Source: Nelumbo lutea (taxonomy: Eukaryota > Streptophyta > Magnoliopsida > Proteales > Nelumbonaceae). From it: DNA of 64,000 nucleotides. The stretch spans positions 22,891,875 to 22,955,874 of the forward strand of contig JAKGHH010000005.1 in NCBI GenBank assembly GCA_022828595.1, given 5' to 3'. The notes under the pieces are model-generated. The model did no database searches. It was not told where the DNA came from and was given only the letters and a program-made list of their open reading frames with translations. The translations under genes were made by a program, and so were the position numbers. Positions 20,050 to 34,600 of this stretch are shown piece by piece (the first letter of the stretch is position 1; every line of letters begins with the position of its first letter).

Positions 20050-21404
20050 ATGTTCTTTTGATGACCCCAAATAAGTAAAGAGGCCTTCGTTTAGGTGGCA
20101 TTTTATTCTCCCTGTGCTTTGGTTGGGCCTGAAAGGCGTATGCTTCTACAATGACTCATCTCACCCTTGGTAAGGAATGGTAAGTGCATCTAGTAGTGCT
20201 TTTGCACAAGGTGCACATTCATTTACTTTTGAAAATATTGTTCAAGGTTGGATTAATTGAAGGGTGAACTGAGTTTGAAATCTTTTTCAGTGATTGGGGG
20301 ACCTTGCAGGTTTTCTCACCAAGCAAGACAAAATCATGATTCAAGAAAACAGGGAAGATAGCCATGTTATATAATGTGATAAAAGAGACAGAACCTGGTC
20401 AAATTTTTAAGAGAGGAGCAGAGCGAATATGGTGCAAAAAGAAGGGGAATTAAAGATATGAGTTATGAAAGAAACAAATTCTGATTAAAACTAGAACAAT
20501 GAAAGAGAAGGAAGGTTGCACATTTAAAAGAAAAAGAAGATATAAAAAGAAGATTAATTCATATTCTAGAATTCTAGAGTTACTTTGAAACAAACTTTTG
20601 TTCCATTCATTTAATTCCAAAATTTAAATTACAATGGCTCTTGTTATAGACTCAATATATGGGCTTCAATTCCCTTTTATAGATTCCAACCTAGACCTAT
20701 AAGAGGTGAGAGAGGGGTAGTTTGGTCTCTTTAATTATTATTAAAATGAATGGTTTAAGTTCAGTCCCACTTCATTAAGGACAAAACAATCCTTTTGAAG
20801 TATCATAAAAATATAAATAAGTGGTTAACTAGTGGGATACCATTATATTCTTTCCCAGTTGTTATTTCTATACTTCTCTCACCCTTCTCTTCACTTTCCC
20901 TCTTCCTTTAACAGTATACATCATTTACATAGTATCACTTGTGACCGGCGGTTAATGCTAGAAAGGGTTGTGGACTAATCACAACAACCTATAATTGAGT
21001 ATTTAGAGTGGAGACCTATTCAAAGGCCGGGCTCGGGCTTCAGGACAGGCCCATTCAAATTTTGGCAAAAACCAAGCCCAAGCCCATTCCATGAACAGGT
21101 CAAAGTGTGGCCAATGATTACTTAGATGTATGATTAAGGTCCGAGATCCATGGTAGAATTGGTGTTAAGAGTGCAGGATCAATTCTCTGAGTTTTCTTCT
21201 ACAGATTAGTTTTTTAAATGTGCAAGGCACAAAAAAAGGCACAGGGGTCAATTTGTGCCTGAGGTGAAAGGTGCAAGGCGAAGTGTACACCTTTGTAAGC
21301 AAGGCTAAAAAATAAAAAAAAAATGCAAAAAACAACAAAAAATTATTAAGCATAATATTAATAAAAATATAAACTTAAATTTTAAAATAAAATGTTTAAT
21401 ACAA
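20050..21404. other. Unassigned intergenic repeat-like DNA
   Basis: No credible gene. On - there is a CTATAAAAGGGA TATA-like box near 20683-20672, so part of 20560-20930 may be an LTR remnant. 21010-21090 has a GGGCTCGGGCTTC / AAGCCCAAGCCC composition common in plant transposon ends. 21190-21300 is rich in GTGCAAGGC and similar words. 21300-21400 is A-rich. These are composition hints only. Confidence 0.35.
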
Positions 21405-22661
21405 ACCCATTTGGTAAACATCGATTATTGCTAAGGTTAATCAAACCATTCAATGAAATCCCACAAAACTGAGTCTGGCCAAACCAGAATAACCAACTAA
21501 GCATTATTGCAAATTAACAAAGCCCTCGCCAACCAACCAATCATCAACCAAATCTATACCCACTAACTATCCTTATTAGAACACTAAACTCCCATTACTA
21601 ACTTAACTGAATCCAACATAACTAGATAGAATAGAAAACAACTCAACTAATTTAAAAAGGAAACCCAGACCTACTCAAACAATCCAATGGACCGGGATCA
21701 ATCGAAAAATTCTTTCTAAATGGTCTGTAAGAATTCAAAGGAAAAGCTTGACAAAATCAATTTAACCTATGGGAATTGGGTTATCACAACTCTAATCACG
21801 GAATTCTAAATTAAACAAACCCATCATATTAAGAGAAAATGGGAAATCAAATCAACTACTTTAGAAAATGAAATAGGTCCTACTCAAAATGAAACCCAAA
21901 AAACAACGATCAATCCAAGGAATCCCATCGTTTAAACAAACTAAACAACTCAAAGCAGAAACCTGACATAGTCACTCAACTGATAAGAATCAAGCGTATC
22001 ATTGTCAGTAGTCTACCTTAGACGAAACCATCATATCCAAATAAATCTACTTACTCTGACTTAAAACATAAGCCAGGGTATGAAGTTATCCACATTGTTT
22101 AACTAATCTAGCCTAAACTATCGAGACACTAACTAAAGAAGACCATCCATGCAAAACGTAGCTGAAATCAACTTAAAACAACCCAATATTATCCAAACAA
22201 TTATAACCAATCAAGACAAAGACACATTAAAGACAACCAAGCTGAAAGTAGATTAGACAAATTTTGTGGACTCACTTTCAAACCAACCGATCCAAATACA
22301 AATGAAACCCACTCAACATAGATAAACCCAACTGTTAAACATTGAATATAGCTAAGGTTAATCAAACCATTCAAGGAAATCCCACAAAGCTGATTCTAGC
22401 CAAACCTACTAGATCCAATTAAACATTTTAGAATACTAACCAAGACCTCGCCAACCATCCTATGATCAACCAAATCTATACCCACTAACAATCCTTATTA
22501 GAACACTAAACTCCTTTTTGTAACTTCAACGAATCAAACTTACCAAGGTAAAGTAGGAAAACAATCAAACTATTTAAATAGGAAACCCAAACGTACTCAA
22601 ACAAACCAATGAACTTGGATGAATCCATACAATACCTAGTAAGCGGTCTAAAAGAATTCAA
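21405..22661 (-). repeat. Dimeric satellite, inverted segment
   Basis: The reverse complement of the satellite that fills the rest of the window. An A-type anchor (complement of AATAATCGATGTTTACCAAAT) starts at 21405 and a B-type anchor lies near 22335, about 930 bp away. The left end is the array border with unrelated DNA. The right end is an abrupt strand switch at about 22661. Confidence 0.9.
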
Positions 22662-25600
22662 AACGGTGGGATTTCTTGGATAGATCATAGTTTTTTGGGT
22701 TTCCTTTGATTTGAGTAGGACCGGTTTCATTTTCTAAAGAAGTTGATTTGAATTCCCATTTTCTCAAAATATGATGGGTTTGTTTAATTCTGAATTTCGT
22801 GATTGGAGTTGTGATAAGACCGATTTCCCTAGGTTAAATTGATTTTCTCAAGCTTTTCCTTTGAATTCTTATACACCATATAGAAAGAATTGTTTCGATT
22901 GTGTAGGTCTGGGTCTCCTATTTAAATGGGTTGATTGTTTTCCTACGTTACCATGGTAAGTTTGATTCATTGAAGTTATTAAAAGGAGTTTAGTGTTCTA
23001 ATCAGGATTGTTAGTGGGTATAGATTTGGTTGATCATAGGATGGTTGGCGAGGTCTTGGTTAATTTTGAAAATGTTTAATAGGTTCTAGGCTAGAATCAG
23101 CTTTGTGATATTTCATTGAATGGTTTGATTCACCATAGCTATATTCGATGTTTACCAGCTGGGTATATCTATGTTGAGTGGGTTTCATTTGTATTTGGAT
23201 CTATTGGTTTGAAAGTGAGTCCCCAAAAATTGTTTGCATCTACTTTCAGCTTTGTTGTCCTTAATTTGTCTATGTCTTGATAGGTTATGTTTTATTGGAT
23301 AATCTTGGTTGTTTTAAGATGATTTCAGCTACGTTTTGCATAGATGGTCTTCTTTAGTTAATGTCACGATAGTTTAGGTTGGATTAGTTTAATAATGTGG
23401 ATAAATTCAAACCAGACTTCTGTTATAAGTCCAAGTGAGCGGATTTATCTAGATATGATGGGTTCGTCTAAGGTGGAATAGTGATGTTAGAGTTGTAAAA
23501 CACTTGATTCTTATCGGTTGCATGACTATGTCTGGTTTCTGCTTTGAGATGTTTAGTTTGTTTAAACAGTGGGATTCGTTGGATAGATCGTAGTTTTCTG
23601 GGTTTCCTTTGATATGATTAGGACCTGTTTCATTTACTAAAGTAGTTGAATTGATTTCCCATTCTCTAAATATGATGGGTCTATTTAATTTAGAATACCG
23701 TGATTAGAGTTGTGATAAGCCCGATTTCCATAGGTTAAATTGATTTTGTCAAGCTTTTCCTTTGAATTCTTATAGACCATCTAGAAAGAATTGTTTCGAT
23801 TAATCTGAGTCTATTGGTTTGTTTGAATAGGTCTGGGTTTCCTTTTAAAATGAGTTGACTAGTTTTCCTACTCTATCTAGGTATGTTGGATTTGGTTAAG
23901 CTAGTAATCGGAGTTTAGTTTTCTAATAAGGATTGTTAGTGGGTACATATTTTGCTTGATTATTGGTTGGTTGGAGAGGGCTTGGTTAGTTTTCAATAAT
24001 GCTTAATTGGTTCGTCAGGTTTGTTCGGACTCAGTTTTGTGGGATTTCATTGAATGATTTGATTAACCTTAGCAATAATCGTTGTTCACCAAATGAGTTT
24101 GTTTATGTTGAGTTGGTTTCATTTGTATCTGTATCGGTTGGTTTGGAAGAGAGTCCTAAAAATTGTCTGCATCTACTTTCAGCATTGTTGTGTTTAATTT
24201 GGCTTTGTCATGATATGTTACATTTGTTTGGATAATCTTGGTTTGTTATATGTTTATTTCAACTACATTTTGCATAGATGGTCTACTTTAGTTATTCTCT
24301 CGATAGTTTAGGCTGGATTTGTTAAATTATGTGGATTACTTCTTACAAGGTTTCTATTATAAGTCTTAGTGAGTGGATCTTTCTTATCTGTATGATGGGT
24401 TCCCCTAACGTAGAATAGTGAGTTTAGAGTTGTAATACACTTCATTTTTATAGGTTGTGTTGACTATGTCACGTTACTACTTTGAGTTGTTTTAGGTATT
24501 TTAAACGGTGGGATTCTTTGGATTGATCCTTGTTTCTTGGCTTCTTTTTTATTTGAATAGGACTACTTTTATTTTCTAAATGAGTTTAGTTGATATCCTA
24601 ATTTCTCTAAATATGATGGGTTTCTTAATTTTGAATATCGTGATTAGAGAGTTGTATAAAGCCTGGTTCTTGTAGGTTAAATTGTTTATGTCAAATACTT
24701 TCTTTGAATTCTTTAAGACCACTTAGTAGGTATTGTATGGATTGATCCAAGTTCATTGGTTTGTTTGAGTGTCAGTGTTTTAATAAGGATTGTTAGTGGG
24801 TATAGATTTGGTTGACCATAGGATGGTTGGCGAGGTTTTGGTTAGTTTTTGAAAATGATTAAGTGGTTCTATCAGGTTTGGGTATAATCAGCTTTGTGGG
24901 ATTTCATTAAATGGTTTGATTAACATTAGCTATATTCGATGTTTACCACCTGGTTTTATCTATGTTGAATGGGTTTCATTTGTATTTGGATCGGTTGGTT
25001 TGAATGTGAGTCCCCAAAAATTGTCTGCATCTACTTTTAGCTTTGTTGTCTTTAACTTGTCTGTGTCTTGATAGGTTATATTTGTTTGGATAATCTTGGG
25101 TTGTTTTAATTTGATTTCAGCTACGTTTTGCATAGATGGTCTTCTTTAGTTAATGTCTCGACAGTTTATGCTGGATTAGTTAAATAATGTAGATAACTTC
25201 AAACCAGGCTTCTGTTATAAGTTCGAGTGAGTGGATTTATCTAGATATGATGGTTTCGTCTAAGGTGGAATAGTGACTTTAGAGTTGTAATACACTTGAT
25301 TATTATCGGGTTGCGTAACTATGTCAGGTTTCTACTTTGAGATGTTTAGTTTGTTTAAACGGTGGGATTCCTTGGATAGATCACAGTTTTTTGGGTTTCC
25401 TTTGATTTGAGTAGGACCAATTTCATTTTCTAAAGTAGTTGATTTGATTTCCCATTCTCTAAATATGATGGGTCTGTTTAATTTAGAATATCGTGATTAG
25501 AGATGTGATAAGCCCAGATTCCATAGGTTAAATTGATTTTGTCATGATTTTCCTTCGAATTCTTATAGACCATTTAGAAAGATTTGTTTTGATTGATCCC

Positions 25601-28600
25601 AGTCTATTGGTTTGTGTGAGTAGGTCTGGGTTTCCTTTTGAAATGAGTAGAGTTGTTTTCCTACTTTATCTAGGTATGTTGGATTCGGTTAAGCTATTAA
25701 TTGAAGATTAGTATTCTAATAAGGATTCTTAGTGGGTATAGATTTTGCTTGATGATTGGTTGGTTGGTGAGGGCTTGGTTAAGTTTTTGATAATGCTTAA
25801 TTGGTTCTTCAGGTTTGGCTGGACTCAATTTTGTGGGATTTCATTGAATGGTTTGATTAACCTTAGCAATAATCAATGTTTACCAAATGGTTTTGCTTAT
25901 GTTGAGTTGGTTTCATTTGTATCTATATCGGTTGGTTTAGAAGTGAGTCCTAAAAATTGTCTGCATCTACTTTCAGCTTTGTTGTCTTTAATTTGTTTTT
26001 GTCATGATAGGTTACATTTGTTTGGATAATCTTGGTTTGTTTTATTTTGATTTCTGCTACTTTTTTGCATAGATGGTCTTCTTTAGTTATTGTTTTGATA
26101 GTTTAGGCTGGACTTGTTAAATTATATGGATTATTTCTTACTAGGTTTCTGTTATAAGTCTGAGTGAGTTGATCTTTCTTATCTGTATGATGGGTTCTTC
26201 TAAGGTAGAATAGTGACTTTAGAGTTGTAATACGCTTCATTTTTTTAGGTTGAGTTGACTATGTCACGTTACTACTTTGAGTTGTTTTAGGTGTTTTAAA
26301 CGGTGGGATTCTATGGATTGATCCTTGTTTCTTGGATTTTTTTTATTTGAATAGGATTGGTTTGATTTTCTAAATGAGTTGAGTTGATATCCTAATTTCT
26401 CTAAATATGATGGGTTTCTTTAATTTTGAATGTCATGATTAGAGAGTTGTATAAAGCTTGGATCTTGAGGTTAAATTGTTTATGTCAAATGCTTTCTTTG
26501 AATTCTTTAAGACCGCATTGTAGGTATTGTATGGATTGATCCAAGTTCATTGTTTTGTTTGAGTGGTCTGGGTTTCCTATTTAAACGGGTTGATTGTTTT
26601 CCTACTTTACCTTGGTAAGTTTGATTCGCTGAAGTTACTAAAAGGAATTCAGTGTTCTAATAAGGATTGTTAGTGGGTATAGATTTGGTTGATCATAGGA
26701 TGGTTGGCGAGGTCTTGGTTAGTTTTCAAAAATGCTTAATTGGTTCTACAAGGTTTGGCTAGAATCAGCTTTGTGGTATTTCATTGAATGGTTTGATTAA
26801 ACTTAGCTATATTCTATCCTTACCACCTGGGTTTATCTATGTTGAGTGGGTTTCATTTGTATTTGGATCGGTTGGTTTGAATCTAAGTCCCCAAAAATTG
26901 TCTGCATCTACTTTCAGCTTTGTTGTCTTTAACTTGTCTGTGTCTTGATAGGTTATGTTTGTTGGCATAATCTTTGGTTGTTTTAGTTTGATTTCTGCTA
27001 CGTTTTGCATAGATGGTCTTTTTTCGATAATGTCTCGATAGTTTAGGCTGGATTAGATAAATAATGTGGATAACTTCAAACTAGACCTCTGTTATATGTC
27101 CAAGTGAGCGGATTTATCTAGATATGATGGGTTCGTCTAAGGTGGAATAGTGATGTTAGAGTTATAATACACTTGATTCTTATCGGTTGCATGACTATGT
27201 CTAGTTTCTGCTTTGACAAGTTTAGTTTGTTTAAACAGTGGGATTCGTTGGATAGATCATTGTTTTTTGGGTTTCTTTTGATTTGAGTAGGACCGGTTTC
27301 ATTTTCTAAAGTAGTTTATTTGATTTACCATTTTCTCTAAATATGATGGGTCTGTTTATTTTAGAATATTGTGATTAGAGTTGTGATAAGCCCGGTTTCC
27401 ATAGGTTAAATTGATTTTGTCAATATTTTCCTTTGAATTCTTATAGAACATTTAGAAAGAATTGTTTCTTTTGATCCTAGTCTATTGGTTTGTTTGAGTA
27501 TGTATGGGTTTCCTTTTCAAAGGAGTTGACTTGTTTTCCAACTCTATCTAGGTATGTTGGATTCGGTTAAGCTAGTAATTGGAGTTTAGTGTTCTAATAA
27601 GGATTGTTAGTGGGTATAGATTTTGTTTGATGATTTGTTGGTTGGCGAGGTCTTGGTTAGTTTTTGATAATGCTTAATTGGTTCTTTAGGTTTGGCCAAA
27701 CTCAGTTTTGTGGGATTTCATTGAATGGTTTGATTAACCTTAGCAATAATCGATGTTTACCAAATGGGTTTGTTTATGTTGAATGGGTTTCATTTGTATC
27801 TGTATCGGTTGGTTTCAAAGTGAGTCCTAAAAATTGTCTGCATCTATTTTCAGCTTTGTTGCCTTTAATTTGGCTTTGTCATGATATGTTACAATTGTTT
27901 GGATAATCTTGGTTTGTTATATGTTGATTTCAGCTACATTTTTTATAGATGGTCTTCTTTAGTTATTGTCTTGTTAGTTTAGGCTGGATTTGTTAAATTA
28001 TGTGGATTACTTGTTACTAGGTTCAGTTGTTAGTCTGAGTGAGTGGATCTATCTTATCTGTATGATGGGTTCCTCTAAGGTAGAATAATGAGTTTAGAGT
28101 TGTAATACACTTCATTTTTATAGGTTGAGTTGACTATGTCAGGTTACTACTTTGAGTTGTTTTAGGTTTTTTAAACGGTGGGATTGTTTGGATTGATCAT
28201 TGTTTCTTGGCTTCTTTTTGATTTGAATAGGACTGGTTTGATTTTTTAAATGAGTTGAATTGATTTCCGAATTTCTCTAAATATGATGGGTTTCTTTAAT
28301 GTTGAATGTCGTGATTAGAGAGTTGTATAAAGCCTGGTTCTTGTAGGTTAAATTGTTTATTTCAAATAAAATTCTTTGAATTCTTTTAGACTGCTTACTA
28401 GGTAATATATGGATTGATCCAAGTTCATTGGTTTGTTTGAGTAGGTTTGGTTTTCCTATTTAAACGGGTTGATTATTTTCCTACTTTACCTTGGTATGTT
28501 TGATTTGTTGAAGTTATTAAAAGGAGTTTAGTGTTCTAATCAGGATTGTTAGTGGGTATAGATTTGGTTGATAATAGGATGGTTGGCGAGATCTTGGTTG

Positions 28601-31600
28601 ATCATAAGCCCGATTTTCATAGGTTAAATTGATTTTGTCAAGCTTTTCCTTTGAATTCTTATAGACTATTTAGAAAGAATTGTTTCGATTGATCCCAGTC
28701 TATTGGTTTGTTTGAGTAGTTTTGGGTTTCCTTTCCAAATGAGTTGAGTTGTTTTCTTACTCTATCTAGGTATGCTGGATTTGGTTAAGCTAGTAATCGG
28801 AGTTTAGTTTTCTAATAAGGATTGTTAGTGGGTACAAATTTTGCTTGGTGATTGGTTGGTTGGCGAGGGCTTGGTTAGTTTTCTATAATGCTTAATTGGT
28901 TCTTCAGGTTTGGCCGGACTCAGTTTTGTGGGATTTCATTGAATGGTTTGATTAACCTTAGCAATAATCGATGTTTACCAAATGGTTTTATTTATGTTGA
29001 GTTGGTTTCATTTGTACTTGTATCGGTTGGTTTGGAAGTGTGTCCTAAAAATTGTCTGCATCTACTTTCAGCTTTGTTGTCTTTAATTTGGCTTTGTCAT
29101 GATAGGTTACATTTGTTTGGATAATCTTGGTTTGTTTTATGTTGATTTCAGCTACTTTTTGCATAGATGGTCTTCTTTAGTTATTGTCTCGATAGTTTAG
29201 GCTGGATTTATTAAATTATGTAGATTATTTCTTACTACGTTTCTCTTATAAGTCTGAGTGAGTGGATCATTCTTATTTGTATGATGGATTCCTCTATGGT
29301 AGAATAGTGACTTTAGAGTTGTAATACGCTTCATTTTTATAGGTTGAGTTGACTATGTCACGTTACTACTTTGAGTTGTTTTAGGTTTTTTAAACGGTGG
29401 GATTCTTTGGATATAACCTTGTTTCTTGGCTTCTTTTTTATTTGAATAGGACTGGTTTGATTTTCTAAATGAGTTGAGTTGATACCCTAATTTCTCTAAA
29501 TATAATGGGTTTCTTTAATTTTGAATGTCGTGATTAGAAAGTTGTATAAAGCCTGGTTCTTGTAGGTTAAATTGTTTATGTCAAATACTTTATTTGAATT
29601 CTTTTAGACCGCTTAGTAGGTATTGTATGGATTGATCCAAGTTCATTGGTTTGTTTGAGGGGTCTGGGTTTCCTATTTAAACAGGTTGATTGTTTTCCTA
29701 TTTTACCTTGGTAAGTTTGATTCGTTGAAGTTACTAAAAGGAGTTTAGTGTTCTAATAAGGATTGATAGTGGGTATAGATTTGGTTGATCATAGGATGGT
29801 TGGCGAGGTCTTGGTTAGTTTTCGAAAATGCTTAATTGGTTCTATCAGGTTTGGCTAGAATCAACTTTGTGGGATTTCATTGAATGGTTTGATTAGCTAT
29901 ATTCGATGTTTACCACCTGGGTTTATCTATGTTGAGTGGGATCCATTTGTATTTGGATTGGTTGGTTTGAATGTGAGTCCCCAAAAATTGTCTGCATCTA
30001 CTTTCAACTTTGCTGTCTTTAACATGTCTGTGTCTTGATAGGTTATATTTGTTTGGATAATCTTGGGTTGTTTTAATTTGATTTCAGCTATGTTTTGCAC
30101 AGATGGTCTTCTTTATTTAATGTCTTGACAGTTTAGGCTGGATTTGTTAAATAATGTGGATAACTTCAAACTAGTCTTTTGTTAAAGTCCGAGTGAATGG
30201 ATTTATCAAGATATGATGGGTTCGTCTAAGGTGGAATAGTGACGTTAGAGTTGTAATACACTTGATTCTTATCAGTTGCGTGACCATGTCAGGTTTCTAC
30301 TTTGAGATGTTTAGTTTATTTAAATGGTGGGATTCCTTGGATAGATCATAGTTTTTTGGGTTTCCTTTGATTTGAGTAGGACCTGTTTCATTTTCTAAAG
30401 TAGTTGATTTGATTTCCCATTCTCTAAATATGATGGGTATGTTTAATTTAGAATATCATGATTAGAGTTCTGATAAACCCGTTTTCCATAGGTTAAATTG
30501 ATTTTGTCAAGATTTTCCTTTGAATTCTTATAGACCATTTAGAAAGAATTGTTTCGATTCATCCCAGTCTATTGGTTTGTTTGAGTAAGTCTAGGTTTCC
30601 TTTTCAAATGAGTTGAGTTGTTTTCCTACTCTATCTAGGTATGTTGGATTTGGTTAAGCTAGTAATCGGAGTTTAGTGTTCTAATAAGGATTCTTAGTGG
30701 GTACAGATTTTGCTTGATGATTGGTTGGTTGGTGAGGGCTTGGTTAGTTTTCGATAATGCTTAATTGGTTCTTCAGGTTTGGCCAGCTCAGTTTTGTGGG
30801 ATTTCATTGAATGGTTTGATTAACCTTAGCAATAATCAATGTTTATCAAATGGGTTTGTTTATGTTGAATTGGTTTCATTTGTACTTGTATCGGTTGGTT
30901 TCGAAGTGAGTCCTAAAAATTGTCTACATCTATTTTCAGCTTTGTTGTCTTTAATTTGTCTTTGTCATGATATGTTACATTTTTTTGGATAATCTTGGTT
31001 TGTTATATGTTTATTTCAGCTACATTTTGCATAGATGTTCTACTTTAGTTATTGTCTCGATAGTTTAGGCTGGATTTGTTAAATTATGTGGATTATTTCT
31101 TGCAAGGTTTCTGTTATAAGTCTGAGTGAGTGGAACTTTCTTATCTGTATGATGGGTTCCTCTAACATAGAATAGTGACTTTAGTGTTGTAATACGCTTC
31201 ATTTTTATAGGTTGAGTTGACTATGTCACGTTACTACTTTGAGTTGTTTTAGGTATTTTAAATGGTGAGATTCTTTGGATTGATCCTTGTTTCTTGGCTT
31301 CTTTTTTATTTGAATTGGACTAGTTTTATTTTCTAAATGAGTTGAGTTGATATCCTAATTTCTCTAAATATGATCGGTTTCTTTAATTTTGAATGTCGTG
31401 ATTAGAGAGGTGTATAAAGCCTGGTTCTTGTAGGTTAAATTGTTTATGTCAAATACTTTCTTTGAATTCTTTAAGACCGCTTAGTAGGTATTGTATGGAT
31501 TGATCCAAGTTCATTGGTTTGTTTGAGTGGTATGGGTTTCCTATTTAAAAGGGTTGATTGTTTTCCTACTTTACCTTGGTAAGTTTGATTCGTTGAAGTT

Positions 31601-34600
31601 ACTAAAAGGAGTTCAGTGTTCTAATAAGGATTGTTAGTGGGTATAGATTTGGTTGATCATAGGATGGTTGGTGAGGTTTTGGTTAGTTTTCGAAAATGAT
31701 TAATTGGCTCTACCAGGTTTGGGTATAATCAGCTTTGTGGGATTTCATTGAATGGTTTGATTAACATTAGCAATATTCGATGTTTACCACCTGGGTTTAT
31801 CTATGTTGAGTGGGTTTCATTTGTATTTGGATCGGTGGTTTGAATGTGAGTCCCCAAAAATTGTTTGCATCTACTTTTAGCTTTGTTGTCTTTAACTTGT
31901 CTGTGTCTTGATAGGCTATATTTGTTTGGATAATCTTGGGTTGTTTTAATTTGATTTCAGCTACGTTTTGCACAGATGGCCTTTTTTAGTTAATATCTCG
32001 ACAGTTTAGGCTGGATTAGTTAAATAATGTGGATAACTTCAAACCAGGCTTCTATTATAAGTCCGAGTGTGTGGATTTATCTAGATATGATGGGTTCGTC
32101 TAAGGTGAAATAGTGACGTTAGAGTTGTAATACACTTGATTCTTATCGGTTGTGTAACTATGTCAGATTTCTGCTTTGAGATGTTTAATTTGTTTAAACG
32201 ATGGGATTCCTTGGATAGATCATAGTTTTTTGGGTTTCCTTTGATTTGAGTAGGACCTGTTTCATTTTCTAAAAAAGTTGATTTGATTTCCCATTCTCTA
32301 AATATGATGGGTCTATTTAATTTACAATATCGTGATTAGAAATGTGATAAGCCCGGTTTCCATAGGTTAAATTGATTTTCTCATGATTTTCCTTTGAATT
32401 CTTATAGACCATTTAGAAAGATTTGTTTCGATTGATCCGAGTCTATTGGTTTGTTCGAGTAGGTCTGGGTTTCCTTTTCAAATGAGTTGAGTTGTTTTCC
32501 TACTCTATCTAGGTATGTTGGATTCGGTTAAGCTAGTAATCAAAGTTTAGTATTCTAATAAGGATTGTTAGTGGGTATAGATTTTGCTTGATGATTGGTT
32601 GGTTGGCGAGGGCTTGGTTAGTTTTCGATAATGCTTAATTGGTTCTTCAGGTTTGGCTGGACTCAGTTTTGTGGGATTTCATTGAATGGTTTTATTAACC
32701 TTAGCAGTAATCGATGTTTACCAAATGGTTTTGTTTATGTTGAGTTGGTTTCATTTGTACCTATATCGGTTGGTTTGGAAGTGAGTCCTAAAAATTGCCT
32801 GCCTCTACTTTCAGCTTTGTTGTCTTTAACTTGTCTTTGTCATGATAGGTTACATTTGTTTGGATAATCTTGGTTTGTTTTATTTTGATTTCAGCTACTT
32901 TTTGCATAAATGGTCTTCTTTGGTTATTGTGTCAATAGTTTAGGCTGGATTTGTTAAATTATATGGACTACTTCTTACTAGTTTTCTGTTATGAGTCTGA
33001 GTGAGTTGGTCTTTCTTATCTGTATGATGGGTTCTTCTAAGGTAGAATAGTGACTTTAGAGTGGTAATACACTTCATTTTTTTTTGGTTGAGTTGACTAT
33101 GTCACGTTACTACTTTGAGTTGTTTTAGGTTTTTTAAACGGTGGGATTCTATGGATTGATCCTTGTTTCTTGTCTTCTTTTTTATTTGAATAGGACTGGT
33201 TTGATTTTCTAAATGAGTTGAGTTGATATCCTAATTTCTCTAAATATGATGGGTTTCTTTAATTTTGAATGTCGTGATTAGGGAGTTGTATAAAGCTTGG
33301 TTCTTGAGGTTAATTTGTTTATGTCAAATACTTTCTTTGAATTCTTTAAGACCGCTTAGTAGGTATTGTATGGATTGATCCAAGTTCGTTGGTTTGTTTG
33401 AGTGGTCTGGGTTTCCTATTTAAACGGGTTGATTGTTTTCCTACTTTACCTTGGAATGTTTGATTCGTTGAAATTACTGAAATGAGTTCAGTGTTCTAAT
33501 AAGGATTGTTAGTGGGTATAGATTTGGTTGATCATAGGATGGTTGGCAAGGTTTTGGTTAGTTTTCAAAAATGCTTAATTGGTTCTACCAGGTTTGGCTA
33601 GAATCAGCTTTGTGGTATTTCATTGAATGGTTTGATTAACCTTAGCTATATTCTATGCTTACCGCCTGGGTTTATTTATGTTGAGTGGGGTTCATTTGTA
33701 TTTGAATCGGTTGGTTTGAATCTGAGTCCCCAAAAATTGTCTGCATCTACTTTCAGCTTTGTTGTCTTTAACTTGTCTGTGTCTTGATAGGTTATATTTG
33801 TTGGGATAATCTTTGGTTGTTTTAATTTGATTTCTGCTACGTTTTGCATAGATGGTCTTCTTTAGATAATGTCTCGATAGTTTAGGCTGGAATAGTTAAT
33901 TAATGTGGATAACTTCAAACCAAACTTCTGTTATAAGTTCGAGTGAGTGGATTTATCTAGATATGATGGGTTCTTCTAAGGTGGAATAGTGACGTTAGAG
34001 TTGTAATACACTTGATTCTTTTCGGTTGCATGACTATGTCTAGTTTCTGCTTTGAGAAGTTTAATTTGTTTAAACGGTGGGATTCTTTGGATAGATCATT
34101 TTTTTTTGGGTTTCTTTTGATTTGAGTAGGACTGGTTTCATTTTCTATGGTAGTTGATTTGATTCACCATTTTCTCTAAATATGATGGGTCTATTTATTT
34201 TAGAATATCGTGATTAGAGTTGAGATAAGCCCGGTTTCCATAGGTTAAATTGATTTTGCCAATATTTTCCTTTGAATTCTTATAGAACATTTAGAAAGAA
34301 TTGTTTCGATTGATCCTAGTCTATTGGTTTGTTTGAGTAGGTCTGGGTTTCCTTTTCAAATGAGTTGACTTGTTTTCCTACTCTATCTAGGTATGTTGGA
34401 TTCGATTATGCTCGTAATCGGAGTTTAGTGTTCTAATAAGGATTGTTAGTGGGTATAGATTTTTCTTGATGATTGGTTGGTAGGTGAGGACTTGGTTAGT
34501 TTTCGATAATGCTTAATTGGTTCTTCAGGTTTGGCCAGACTCAGTTTTGTGGGATTTCATTGAATGGTTTGATTAACCTTAGCAATAATCAATGTTTATC

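Noticed and set aside
1..21400. Endogenous pararetrovirus origin for the pol fragments
   Set aside because: Integrase is present and LTRs with target duplications flank the copies, which fits LTR retrotransposons. No movement-protein or capsid-type motif was seen.
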